Origin: Martinezella multihospitum
GTDB lineage: Bacteria > Pseudomonadota > Alphaproteobacteria > Rhizobiales > Rhizobiaceae
Reading direction: 5' to 3'
Assembly: GCF_900094585.1 (NCBI RefSeq)
Contig: NZ_FMAG01000012.1
Coordinates: 90,494-154,493, forward strand
DNA: 64,000 bases
The notes beneath the pieces were generated by a model. That model saw only the letters and a list, made by a program, of their open reading frames with translations, was not told the DNA's origin and did no database searches. Below, in pieces: positions 26,282 to 34,991 of this stretch. Positions within the stretch are counted from its first letter, which is position 1; each line of letters opens with the position of its first letter. The translations under genes were made by a program, and so were the position numbers.

Positions 26282-26591
26282 GGGTGGGGTCTCCCTTGAG
26301 ATATCGGCCGAGCGATGCGCCGGTCGTCCTTGACAAGAAGGTTGGAATTGGTCGACGGAAGCCGCGGAACGGCTTCGAAGCCATCTACATCGCGATCCTA
26401 TGCGCCGCCTGCGCTGTCCGCCATTCAAACAAGCGTGAGAGTGATCTTATCCGGCGCGGCCAGAAATTCTTGGAAAAGGCCTGTTATTTCCCGGAACATC
26501 AAGCATTACTTAACATTTGCCGTTAGACTGCGCTGGTTATCTCGAATTCCCTATCGCGCTTGGCGCTGGGCTGGGGAGATTGGAGAACGAA
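26282..26591. other. Intergenic region, no gene recognised
   Basis: 310 bp of divergent spacing. It should hold the promoter of the secreted DUF5666-like gene on the minus strand and of the 50-residue membrane protein on the plus strand. The AT-rich part near 26485-26530 is the best promoter candidate for the latter. No coding frame with a ribosome site and no clear dyad was found. Confidence 0.5.
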
Positions 26592-26744
26592 ATGACCGCG
26601 ATTCGTCCCCTTCTGATCGGAATCCTGTTGATTCTGGCATTGGTTCTGATTGCGCTCAGTATCCTGCTGGTCGATCCCGCCCAGCCTGTCCGTCAATCCG
26701 AAAGCCTCATTCCGCCGCCAACCGAGTCTCCGCAGCGCCCCTGA
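26592..26744 (+). CDS. Small single-pass membrane protein
   Basis: 50 residues, ATG at 26592 with GGAGA 6 nt upstream. One hydrophobic helix at about 7-28 (LLIGILLILALVLIALSILLV) is followed by a proline/glutamine-rich tail. No family recognised. The good ribosome site and coherent helix support a real gene; a function cannot be proposed. It is convergent with hutC, 19 bp between stops. Confidence 0.6.
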   Translation: MTAIRPLLIGILLILALVLIALSILLVDPAQPVRQSESLIPPPTESPQRP

Positions 26745-26763
26745 GACAGCGCTGGGAAAACGG

Positions 26764-27510
26764 TCAGCTTGCCGGTGTGAAACGAGCCACAAGGCTGTGG
26801 CGATCACCGGGATAGGTGAGGCGAACGTGGGTTATCGGGCCGGCGGCGCTCCAGGTGCGTCGTTCGACGACGAGGCAGGCCGTCCCTTTCTGAATATCGA
26901 GGTTCGCGGCCGCGTCGCCTTCGGCCGATATCGCGCGAATCTGGTGTTCGGCGGTGCTCCATGGCACCTGGTTGAGTAGCCAGGGACCTGGTGGCAATGT
27001 CTCGAAATCGGCCTTTGCCGCTTCCGGCACCGCATCGAGATTGATGAGGCGATCTTCCAGACAGAAGGGGCGCGGACCGGCATAGTGGATGCAGATGATC
27101 TCCATCACCGGAATAGAACCGACAAACTGCAGCCTGCGCGCGTCCTCCGGCCGTCCGCGCCGCGCGGCAAGCTTTATCAGCCTGTGTGAATAGGGCAGAT
27201 TGAGCGACAGGACCTCGGACTTGATGTCATGGATCTCAAGCACGGCCGATTGTGCCTGCGGATGGGTGACGAAGCTGCCCGAGCGCTTCCGCCGCTCGAT
27301 CAGTCCGGCGCGGGCAAGCTGGGTCAGCACCTTATTCACCGTCATGCGCGAGCAGTCGTATTGTTCGGCCAGATCCATCTCGAACGGGATGCGATGCCCC
27401 GGAGGCCAGGCGCCGGAGACGATCTGGCCCTCGATATCGCTCAGGATACGCTGATGCAGGGTCGCATCTTTGCTCGTGGTCATACCGCCCATCTGTTCCG
27501 TGTGAGACAT
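26764..27510 (-). CDS. hutC: Histidine utilisation repressor HutC (GntR family)
   Basis: 248 residues. GntR winged helix at about 18-85 (LHQRILSDIEGQIVSGAWPPGHRIPFEMDLAEQY in part, then CSRMTVNKVLTQLARAGLIERRKRSG), followed by a UTRA ligand domain with VERRTWSAAGPITHVRLTYPG. In characterised HutC proteins urocanate is the inducer. It is followed upstream on the same strand by hutF, 52 bp away. The likely operator, a 12-bp palindrome, is in the hutF-hutI divergent gap. An internal ATG (MGGMTTSKD or MTTSKD) could be the true start. Confidence 0.9.
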   Translation of the reverse strand: MSHTEQMGGMTTSKDATLHQRILSDIEGQIVSGAWPPGHRIPFEMDLAEQYDCSRMTVNKVLTQLARAGLIERRKRSGSFVTHPQAQSAVLEIHDIKSEVLSLNLPYSHRLIKLAARRGRPEDARRLQFVGSIPVMEIICIHYAGPRPFCLEDRLINLDAVPEAAKADFETLPPGPWLLNQVPWSTAEHQIRAISAEGDAAANLDIQKGTACLVVERRTWSAAGPITHVRLTYPGDRHSLVARFTPAS

Positions 27511-27562
27511 GGGATTTCCCGCAGGTTATTTAGGGGCCAATCGATGGGAGGAAAAGCGATAT

Positions 27563-28906
27563 TTAAGCAATGAGTTCAGCCATCGCCTTGCGGAATCGCG
27601 CCGATATTGCCTCGCGTTTGATATGATGACCGCCTTCGACTTGCTTGCGGCCCAGCGCCCAAACACCATCGACCTCGACGCCGCCGGCAAAGGTCCAGTG
27701 ATCGAGAATACGGTCGCCGGAGAGGTAGGGCACGGCACTAACATCGAGCGAAACGATATCGGCGTGATTGCCGACGGCAAGGCCTGCCGGCGCCTTCAGG
27801 GCGGCGCCGCCGCCGGCCAAAGCACCATCGAACAGCATGCGGGCGGTCGAACCGCCTGTTGTCGCGATGACGTTGCGGGCGCGCAGCGCCAGGCGCTGCG
27901 AATATTCGAGCTGCCGCAACTCCTCGGGCACCGAAATCAGGATGTTGGAATCCGAGCCGACGCCATAGCGGCCGCCTTCCTCCAGGAAGAGCGGCGCTGC
28001 AAAAACGCCGTCGCCGAGATTGGCTTCGGTGATCGGGCAAAGTCCGGCAATCGCGCCGCTCCTTGCCATGCGCCGGGTTTCGTCCTCGGTCATGTGCGTG
28101 GCGTGGATCAGGCACCAGCGTTCGTTCATCGGCGTGTTGTCGAGCAGCCATTGCACCGGGCGGGCACCCGACCAGGCGATGCAGTCTTCGACTTCCTTCA
28201 CCTGCTCGGCGACATGGATGTGGATCGGCCCGTCGCCGGCGATCGGCACGAGCTTGGTCAGTTCTTCCGGCGTGACGGCGCGCAGGCTATGCGGCGCGAT
28301 GCCGAGCTCGGCGCCGGGCAGACGGCTCGTGACTGAGCGGCAACCGGCCATGAGGGCTTCGAAGCTCTCGACGGAATTGATGAAGCGGCGCTGACCTTCA
28401 ATGGGGGCAGCACCGCCAAAGCCGGAATGGGCGTAGAAAACGGGCAGAAGCGTCAGCGCAATACCGGTTTCGGCGCTGGCGGCGCCGATACGTTCGGCCA
28501 GTTCGGCGACATTGGCATAATGACTGCCGTCCTTGTCGTGATGCAGATAGTGGAATTCGCCGACGCGGGAGAAGCCGGCTTCCAGCATTTCCATGTAGAG
28601 CTGCGCGGCGACCGCCTCGACATGGTCGGGGGTCATCGACAGGGCGAACTTGTACATGACGGTGCGCCAGCTCCAGAAGCTGTCATTGGCCGGGCCGCGA
28701 ACTTCGGCTAGGCCGGCCATGGCGCGCTGGAAGGCGTGGCTGTGCAGGTTCGGCATGGCCGGCACCAGAACGCCCTGCCTGTCGTCACCGGCTTCGGGAG
28801 CGACATCCGTCGCGATCTCGGCGATGCGGCCACCTACGAGGGTCAGTCGCACATTCTCGTGCCATCCGTCGCCAAGCAGTGCCGAGCGTGCATGAAGTGT
28901 CGTCAT
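27563..28906 (-). CDS. hutF: Formimidoylglutamate deiminase HutF
   Basis: 447 residues, amidohydrolase superfamily. Converts N-formimino-L-glutamate to N-formyl-L-glutamate plus ammonia, the branch used in the five-step histidine pathway. Metal-site motifs: NLHSHAFQRAMAG (HxH, near residue 54), HVAEQVKEVEDC (about 235), LIHATHMTEDE and the late Asp in GVGSDSNILIS. Present instead of HutG-type formiminoglutamase, so the organism needs a formylglutamate deformylase, which is not in this window. Confidence 0.93.
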   Translation of the reverse strand: MTTLHARSALLGDGWHENVRLTLVGGRIAEIATDVAPEAGDDRQGVLVPAMPNLHSHAFQRAMAGLAEVRGPANDSFWSWRTVMYKFALSMTPDHVEAVAAQLYMEMLEAGFSRVGEFHYLHHDKDGSHYANVAELAERIGAASAETGIALTLLPVFYAHSGFGGAAPIEGQRRFINSVESFEALMAGCRSVTSRLPGAELGIAPHSLRAVTPEELTKLVPIAGDGPIHIHVAEQVKEVEDCIAWSGARPVQWLLDNTPMNERWCLIHATHMTEDETRRMARSGAIAGLCPITEANLGDGVFAAPLFLEEGGRYGVGSDSNILISVPEELRQLEYSQRLALRARNVIATTGGSTARMLFDGALAGGGAALKAPAGLAVGNHADIVSLDVSAVPYLSGDRILDHWTFAGGVEVDGVWALGRKQVEGGHHIKREAISARFRKAMAELIA

Positions 28907-28965
28907 GGTCTCACCCTTTCCTTTTGGACGCGGAGTCCAAAATCCCTCTTGTCAGCCTTTCGATT

Positions 28966-28977
28966 ATGTATATACAT
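28966..28977. promoter_or_regulatory. HutC operator
   Basis: ATGTATATACAT, a perfect 12-bp palindrome in the 101-bp gap between the divergent hutF and hutI genes. It contains TGTATATACA, the core of HutC (GntR) binding sites known from Pseudomonas and relatives. One site could repress both transcription units. Confidence 0.8.
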
Positions 28978-29007
28978 TATGAGCCAACGAGGAAAGGCGT
29001 AAAGCTG

Positions 29008-30264
29008 ATGGGTGGGAACAATTTTTCCGAAGATGGCAGACAAGATAGCGCGGCGAGCCGCGTCTGGCGCAATGCCCGCCTTGCGACCTTGAAAGAGGGC
29101 GAGGGACGGCTCGGTGCGATCGAGAACGGCGCAATCCTGACCAAAGGTGGCCGTATCGTCTTTGCCGGCCATGAAGCCGATCTGCCCGATACGTCAGGCG
29201 CTGAAATCATCGATCTCGAAGGACGCTGGGTGACCCCCGGCCTCGTCGATTGCCACACCCATATCGTCTATGGCGGCAATCGTGCCCGCGAATTCGAAAT
29301 GCGGCTGGAGGGCGCGAGCTACGAAGAAATCGCCCGTGCCGGCGGCGGTATCGTCTCTTCCGTCAAGGCGACGCGGGCATTGTCGGTGGACGAGCTTGTT
29401 GCTGCTGCCTTGCCGCGCCTCGATACGCTGTTGTCCGAGGGCGTTACCACCATCGAAGTGAAGTCGGGCTACGGCCTGAATATTGAATCCGAATTGAAGA
29501 TGCTGCGGGCCGCACGCCGGCTTGAAGAGGTTCGCCCGGTCCGCGTCGTCACCTCCTATCTCGGCGCGCATGCGACGCCAGCCGAGTATAAAGGTCGTAA
29601 CGGCGATTATATCGATGAAGTCGTGTTGCCCGGCTTGCGGCAGGCGCATGCCGAAGGCCTTGTCGATGCGGTCGACGGCTTCTGCGAAGGGATTGCTTTT
29701 TCGACGGCGGAAATCGGCCGTGTTTTCGATCTCGCCAAATCGCTCGGCATTCCGGTGAAGCTGCACGCCGAGCAGCTTTCCAATCTCGGCGGCGCCAAGC
29801 TTGCGGCCTCCTACGGCGCGCTTTCGGCCGATCATGTCGAATATCTCGATGAGGATGGCGTCAAGGCGATGGCTGCGGCGGGAACCGTTGCGGTGCTCCT
29901 GCCCGGCGCCTTCTATGCCATCAACGAGAAGCAGAAGCCGCCGGTTCAGGCTCTGCGCGAGGCGGGCGTCTCGATCGCTATCGCCACGGACTCCAATCCC
30001 GGCACCTCGCCGCTGACTTCGCTGCTCTTGACCATGAACATGGCCGCTACCCTTTTCCGCCTGACGGTCGAGGAGTGCATCGCCGGCGCCACCCGCGAAG
30101 GCGCGCGTGCCCTTGGTCTGCGGAGCGAAACCGGCACGCTCGAGGCCGGCAAGTCGGCCGATTTTGCCATCTGGGATGTCGAAAGCCTGGCGGAGCTCGT
30201 CTACCGCATCGGCTTCAATCCCCTCCATGCCCATGTCTTCAAGGGAAAAAGGTTCCACCGATGA
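29008..30264 (+). CDS. hutI: Imidazolonepropionase HutI
   Basis: 418 residues from the ATG at 29008 (MGGNNFSEDG); AGGAAAGG lies about 9 nt upstream. The frame is open further upstream through the HutC operator, which argues against earlier starts. Amidohydrolase fold with metal motif VDCHTHIVYGGNR (near residue 80), KLHAEQLSNLGG, ADHVEYL and ATDSNPGTSP. It hydrolyses 4-imidazolone-5-propionate to formiminoglutamate. The stop overlaps the hutH start by 4 nt (ATGA). Confidence 0.93.
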   Translation: MGGNNFSEDGRQDSAASRVWRNARLATLKEGEGRLGAIENGAILTKGGRIVFAGHEADLPDTSGAEIIDLEGRWVTPGLVDCHTHIVYGGNRAREFEMRLEGASYEEIARAGGGIVSSVKATRALSVDELVAAALPRLDTLLSEGVTTIEVKSGYGLNIESELKMLRAARRLEEVRPVRVVTSYLGAHATPAEYKGRNGDYIDEVVLPGLRQAHAEGLVDAVDGFCEGIAFSTAEIGRVFDLAKSLGIPVKLHAEQLSNLGGAKLAASYGALSADHVEYLDEDGVKAMAAAGTVAVLLPGAFYAINEKQKPPVQALREAGVSIAIATDSNPGTSPLTSLLLTMNMAATLFRLTVEECIAGATREGARALGLRSETGTLEAGKSADFAIWDVESLAELVYRIGFNPLHAHVFKGKRFHR

Positions 30265-31796
30265 CCGTCGTTCTCCATCCCGGCTCCGTTTCGCTGCAGC
30301 AATTGGCGGCAATCTATTGGACCGGTGAGCCCGCCAAACTCGATGCCTCCTTCGATGCCGGTATCGCCAAGGCGGCTGCTCGCATCGCCGAAATCGCAGC
30401 CGGCAATGCGCCGGTCTATGGCATCAATACCGGCTTCGGCAAACTTGCATCCATCAAGATCGACAGCGCCGATGTCGCGACGCTGCAGCGCAACCTCATT
30501 CTGTCGCATTGCTGTGGCGTCGGCCAGCCGCTGCCCGAGAACGTTGTTCGTCTCATCATGTCGCTGAAGCTCGTTTCGCTCGGCCGTGGCGCCTCCGGCG
30601 TGCGGCTGGAACTGGTGCGGTTGATCGAAGGCATGCTCGACAAGGGCGTCGTCCCCGTCATCCCTGAAAAAGGTTCCGTCGGCGCATCGGGCGACCTTGC
30701 TCCGCTGGCACATATGACTGCGGTCATGATGGGTCACGGCGAAGCCTTTTATGCCGGCGAGCAACTTTCTGGCGCGGCGGCGCTCGAAAAGGCTGGCCTG
30801 AAGCCGGTCGTGCTCGCCGCCAAGGAAGGCCTGGCGCTCATCAACGGCACCCAGGTGTCGACCGCACTGGCGCTTGCCGGCCTCTTCCGCGCTCATCGCG
30901 CCGCCCAGGCAGCTCTCATCACCGGCGGCATGTCGACGGATGCGGCCATGGGTTCCTCGGCACCGTTCCATCCCGATATCCATACGCTGCGTGGCCACAA
31001 GGGCCAGATCGATACCGCCGCCGCCCTTCGCGGTCTGCTCGCCGGCTCGGTGATCCGCCAGAGCCATATCGAAGGCGACGAGCGCGTGCAGGACCCCTAT
31101 TGCATCCGCTGCCAGCCGCAGGTCGATGGCGCTTGCCTCGATCTCCTGCGCTCCGTCGGACGCACGCTGGAAATTGAAGCCAATGCCGTCACCGACAATC
31201 CGCTCGTGCTGTCTGACAATTCCGTCGTTTCCGGCGGCAATTTCCACGCCGAGCCGGTTGCCTTCGCCGCCGACCAGATCGCCATCGCCGTCTGCGAAAT
31301 CGGCGCGATCGCCCAACGCCGTATCGCGCTGCTGGTCGACCCGGCGCTGAGCTACGGCCTGCCGGCCTTCCTTGCGAAGAAACCGGGCCTGAACTCGGGC
31401 TTGATGATTGCCGAAGTGACGTCGGCAGCGCTGATGTCCGAAAACAAGCAGATGTCGCATCCGGCTTCGGTCGACTCGACGCCGACCTCGGCCAACCAGG
31501 AAGACCATGTGTCCATGGCCTGCCACGGAGCGCGCCGTCTGCTGCAAATGACCGAGAACCTCTTCGGCATTATCGGCATCGAAGCGCTGACCGCCGCTCA
31601 GGGCGTCGAGCTGCGCGCGCCGCTGACGACCAGCCCGGAACTGACCCTTGCCATTGCTGCCATCCGCGCCGCCGTGCCGTCGCTGGAAGAAGACCGCTAC
31701 ATGGCAAATGACCTGAAGGCCGCCAGCGACCTCATCGCTTCCGGCGCGCTCAATGCCTCGATTTCAACCGACATCCTGCCCTCCTTGGAGATGTGA
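30261..31796 (+). CDS. hutH: Histidine ammonia-lyase HutH
   Basis: 511 residues, the normal length. The Ala142-Ser143-Gly144 triad that forms the MIO electrophile is in GSVGASGDLAPLAHM. Other family segments: YGINTGFGKLASI (near 54), QDPYCIRC and VTDNPL, and FHAEPVAFAADQ. Deaminates L-histidine to urocanate. Translationally coupled to hutI by a 4-nt overlap. Confidence 0.95.
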   Translation: MTVVLHPGSVSLQQLAAIYWTGEPAKLDASFDAGIAKAAARIAEIAAGNAPVYGINTGFGKLASIKIDSADVATLQRNLILSHCCGVGQPLPENVVRLIMSLKLVSLGRGASGVRLELVRLIEGMLDKGVVPVIPEKGSVGASGDLAPLAHMTAVMMGHGEAFYAGEQLSGAAALEKAGLKPVVLAAKEGLALINGTQVSTALALAGLFRAHRAAQAALITGGMSTDAAMGSSAPFHPDIHTLRGHKGQIDTAAALRGLLAGSVIRQSHIEGDERVQDPYCIRCQPQVDGACLDLLRSVGRTLEIEANAVTDNPLVLSDNSVVSGGNFHAEPVAFAADQIAIAVCEIGAIAQRRIALLVDPALSYGLPAFLAKKPGLNSGLMIAEVTSAALMSENKQMSHPASVDSTPTSANQEDHVSMACHGARRLLQMTENLFGIIGIEALTAAQGVELRAPLTTSPELTLAIAAIRAAVPSLEEDRYMANDLKAASDLIASGALNASISTDILPSLEM

Positions 31797-31797
31797 C

Positions 31798-33483
31798 ATG
31801 ACCAACCCACGCCATAATATCCGCGAAATCCGCGCACCCCGTGGCCCGGAGCTCAACGCCAAGAGCTGGCTGACCGAAGCGCCGCTGCGCATGCTGATGA
31901 ACAATCTCGACCCGGACGTTGCGGAAAACCCGAACGAGCTGGTCGTCTATGGCGGCATCGGCCGCGCTGCCCGGACCTGGGACGATTTCGACCGTATCGC
32001 TGCGACGCTGAAGACGCTGAACGAAGACGAGACGCTGCTCGTGCAGTCGGGCAAGCCGGTCGCCGTGTTCCGCACCCACAAGGATGCGCCGCGCGTATTG
32101 ATCGCCAACTCCAACCTCGTGCCGCATTGGGCGACCTGGGATCACTTCAACGAGCTCGATAAGAAGGGCCTTGCCATGTACGGCCAGATGACGGCCGGCT
32201 CGTGGATCTATATCGGCACGCAGGGCATCGTGCAGGGCACCTACGAGACCTTCGTCGAAGCCGGTCGCCAGCACTACGAAGGCAACCTCAAGGGCAAGTG
32301 GATCCTGACCGGCGGTCTCGGCGGCATGGGCGGCGCACAGCCGCTGGCGGCCGTCATGGCCGGCGCTTGCTGCCTCGCTGTCGAGAGTGACGAAACCCGT
32401 ATCGATTTCCGCCTGCGCACCCGCTATGTCGACGAGAAGGCGAAGACGCTCGACGAAGCGCTGGCCCTCATCGACAAGTGGACGAAGGCTGGCGAAGCCA
32501 AGTCCGTCGGCCTGCTCGGCAATGCCGCCGAAATTTTCCCCGAGCTGGTGAAGCGCATGAAAGCCGGCGGCCCGCGCCCGGATATCGTCACCGACCAGAC
32601 CTCTGCCCACGACCCGCTGAACGGCTACCTGCCGGCCGGCTGGACTGTGGCCGAACACAGAGCCAAGCGCGAGAGCGATCCGAAGGCCGTCGAAGCTGCT
32701 GCCCGCGCCTCGATGAAGGTGCATGTCGAAGCCATGGTCGACTTCTGGAATGCCGGTGTGCCGACGCTCGACTACGGCAACAACATCCGCCAGGTCGCCA
32801 AGGACGAAGGCTTTGAAAACGCCTTCGCCTTCCCGGGCTTCGTGCCGGCCTATATCCGTCCGCTGTTCTGCCGCGGTATCGGCCCGTTCCGTTGGGCTGC
32901 TCTCTCCGGCGACCCGGAAGATATCTACAAGACCGACGCCAAGGTGAAGGAACTCACCCCCGGCAACACCCATCTGCACAACTGGCTGGACATGGCGCGC
33001 GAGCGCATCGCCTTCCAGGGCCTGCCGGCACGCATTTGCTGGGTCGGTCTCGGCGATCGCCACCGCCTCGGCCTCGCCTTCAACGAAATGGTCAGGAATG
33101 GCGAGCTGAAGGCCCCCGTCGTCATCGGCCGCGACCATCTCGACTCCGGCTCGGTCGCCTCGCCGAATCGCGAGACAGAAGCGATGAAGGACGGCTCGGA
33201 TGCCGTTTCCGACTGGCCGCTCTTGAACGCCCTGCTCAACACCGCATCGGGTGCCACCTGGGTATCGCTGCACCACGGCGGCGGCGTCGGCATGGGCTTT
33301 AGCCAGCACTCCGGCATGGTCATCTGCGCCGACGGCACGGATGATGCGGCCAAGCGCCTGGAGCGCGTGCTCTGGAACGACCCGGCAACCGGCGTCATGC
33401 GCCACGCCGATGCCGGCTATGACGTCGCGCTTGATTGGGCCAAGCAGCAGGGCCTGCGCCTGCCGGCCATCCTGGGGAACTGA
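31798..33483 (+). CDS. hutU: Urocanate hydratase HutU
   Basis: 561 residues from the ATG at 31798, 1 bp after the hutH stop with TTGGAG upstream. Strongly conserved urocanase sequence: NSNLVPHWATWDHF, TAGSWIYIGTQGIVQGTYET, GGLGGMGGAQPLA (NAD-binding glycine-rich), GLGDRHRLG and the C-terminal LHHGGGVGMGFSQHSG. Converts urocanate to imidazolonepropionate. Confidence 0.95.
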   Translation: MTNPRHNIREIRAPRGPELNAKSWLTEAPLRMLMNNLDPDVAENPNELVVYGGIGRAARTWDDFDRIAATLKTLNEDETLLVQSGKPVAVFRTHKDAPRVLIANSNLVPHWATWDHFNELDKKGLAMYGQMTAGSWIYIGTQGIVQGTYETFVEAGRQHYEGNLKGKWILTGGLGGMGGAQPLAAVMAGACCLAVESDETRIDFRLRTRYVDEKAKTLDEALALIDKWTKAGEAKSVGLLGNAAEIFPELVKRMKAGGPRPDIVTDQTSAHDPLNGYLPAGWTVAEHRAKRESDPKAVEAAARASMKVHVEAMVDFWNAGVPTLDYGNNIRQVAKDEGFENAFAFPGFVPAYIRPLFCRGIGPFRWAALSGDPEDIYKTDAKVKELTPGNTHLHNWLDMARERIAFQGLPARICWVGLGDRHRLGLAFNEMVRNGELKAPVVIGRDHLDSGSVASPNRETEAMKDGSDAVSDWPLLNALLNTASGATWVSLHHGGGVGMGFSQHSGMVICADGTDDAAKRLERVLWNDPATGVMRHADAGYDVALDWAKQQGLRLPAILGN

Positions 33484-33484
33484 G

Positions 33485-34048
33485 ATGAAGCTGCTGCGCG
33501 ACAGTGACCACAAGCGCATGCCCTGGAAAAACGGCGGCGGGGAAACGGTTGAAATCGCCGTTTCGCCCGACGGCGTGGGGCTTGCCGACTTCGACTGGCG
33601 CGTCAGCATGGCGACCGTTGCCTCGGACGGACCGTTTTCGGTCTTTCCGGGCATCGATCGCACGCTATCCATTCTCGAGGGAGAGGGCATGACCCTCTTA
33701 ATCGAGGGGCGCGCGCCCGAACGCCTGACGCAGGCAAGCGAGCCACTGTCCTTTGCCGCCGACGCGCCGACCTCGGCGACTTTGGTCGACGGGACAATCA
33801 CGGACCTCAACGTGATGACACGGCGGGGACGTTTCAAGCATTCGGTGCGGCGGGTTTCAGTCGATGGGCACACTGAAGTTGCGTTCGAGGTGGGGACCAG
33901 TCTCGTTCTTTGCCATCGCGGTAATGCCGATATCGATGGCGCCGGGCTCGGTGCAGGCGATTGCCTTTTGATTTCCAACGACAGCGCCAAGCGACACTCG
34001 ATCTCGGGCGAGGCGCAGCTGTTCTGTATCGCCATCGCGGCAATATAG
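33485..34048 (+). CDS. hutD: HutD-family protein
   Basis: 187 residues from the ATG at 33485, overlapping nothing but starting 1 bp after the hutU stop (TGAGATG). Cupin-like HutD/Ves family: KRMPWKNGGGETVEIAV (residues 10-26), FDWRVSMATVASDGPFSVFPGIDR and LSILEGEGMTLLIEG. No enzymatic role is established; in Pseudomonas HutD is proposed to limit operon expression. Last gene of the hut plus-strand operon. Confidence 0.88.
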   Translation: MKLLRDSDHKRMPWKNGGGETVEIAVSPDGVGLADFDWRVSMATVASDGPFSVFPGIDRTLSILEGEGMTLLIEGRAPERLTQASEPLSFAADAPTSATLVDGTITDLNVMTRRGRFKHSVRRVSVDGHTEVAFEVGTSLVLCHRGNADIDGAGLGAGDCLLISNDSAKRHSISGEAQLFCIAIAAI

Positions 34049-34065
34049 TCGACTATCAACTACCT

Positions 34066-34121
34066 TCGACTTGACATGGACATGCACCGATTATCCTATC
34101 TCTGTGCCGCAGAGAGGATAG
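34066..34121 (+). promoter_or_regulatory. Promoter-like sequence and SD-covering hairpin before sulfite-oxidase-like gene
   Basis: TTGACA at about 34071-34076 is followed 17 bp later by TCCTAT. Immediately after, CTATCTCTG (34096-34104) can pair with CAGAGAGGATAG (34110-34121) with a two-base GG bulge. The right arm contains the GAGAGGA ribosome site of the next gene, so the hairpin would hide it. Confidence 0.45.
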
Positions 34122-34125
34122 CTGC

Positions 34126-34788
34126 ATGAGCGACGACCAGATCCCCGCCGATAGCAAGCTCACCACCTCCAAACGCCGCTGGGCGGCGGAGGGCAAGTTT
34201 CTGACGGGGCGTATCAGCCGGCCCGAGACGGAGCGGCTGCCGCCGGGGCAGCATCTCGTGAAGAACTGGCCGGTGCTCGATCTCGGCGTGCAGCCGCAGG
34301 TATCCTTGTCGAGCTGGCGGCTCGATGTGTTCGGCTTCGTGGAAAAGCGGCTGAGCCTCGATTGGGCGGCTTTCCAGGCGATCGAGCAGAGCACCCGTGT
34401 CAGCGACATTCATTGTGTGACGACCTGGTCGCGCTACGACAATCGCTGGGAAGGGGTTTCGACACGCGATCTGCTCAATCTCGTCATGCCGACCGCAGAG
34501 GCGCAGCATGTGCTGCTGACGAGCTACGACGGCTACACCACCAATCTGCCGCTTGCTGACTTCGCGGCCGAAGATGCGATCCTGGCGACCGCCTGGGAGG
34601 GGCAGCCGCTGACCGGCGAACATGGCGGCCCAATGCGCCTCGTCGTGCCGCATCTCTACTTCTGGAAGAGCGCCAAATGGCTGAACCGCATCGAGCTTAT
34701 CGGTGCTGACAGGGCCGGCTTCTGGGAGAAAAACGGCTATCACATGTATGGAGATCCGTGGCGGGAGCAGCGCTACTCGGACGATTGA
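34126..34788 (+). CDS. Cytosolic sulfite-oxidase-like molybdopterin protein
   Basis: 220 residues, COG2041 oxidoreductase molybdopterin-binding domain. The Mo-ligating cysteine is in SDIHCVTTWSRYDNRWEGV (near residue 97). Later segments LLTSYDGYTTNLPL and HGGPMRLVVPHLYFWKSAKW are typical of the family. It has no signal peptide or Tat motif and no dimerisation domain, unlike MsrP or SorA, which suggests a cytoplasmic enzyme with unknown substrate. The frame ends 200 bp before the MFS gene. Confidence 0.85.
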   Translation: MSDDQIPADSKLTTSKRRWAAEGKFLTGRISRPETERLPPGQHLVKNWPVLDLGVQPQVSLSSWRLDVFGFVEKRLSLDWAAFQAIEQSTRVSDIHCVTTWSRYDNRWEGVSTRDLLNLVMPTAEAQHVLLTSYDGYTTNLPLADFAAEDAILATAWEGQPLTGEHGGPMRLVVPHLYFWKSAKWLNRIELIGADRAGFWEKNGYHMYGDPWREQRYSDD

Positions 34789-34991
34789 TTTCCGCCATGA
34801 GGTACCCGCACGCGGTGCTGCCAAAGCAGATGCGGCAAGCGTCGCGATTTCTTTGTCACTATGCCAATTTTTGATGGCGCCGGTTCGGGTTGCGGCTTTG
34901 CAAGCCGCTATCATGGGCGTATTCAATGATCGTATGATTGTTGTCGGCAACTTCCGGCCCGTTTGATCGCTATCTTCTGAAATTTCACGTC

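Noticed and set aside
31750..34059. 769-codon open frame antisense to hutU/hutD
   Set aside because: Shadow of strongly conserved hutU; His/Asp/Arg-rich composition, no ribosome site and no domain.
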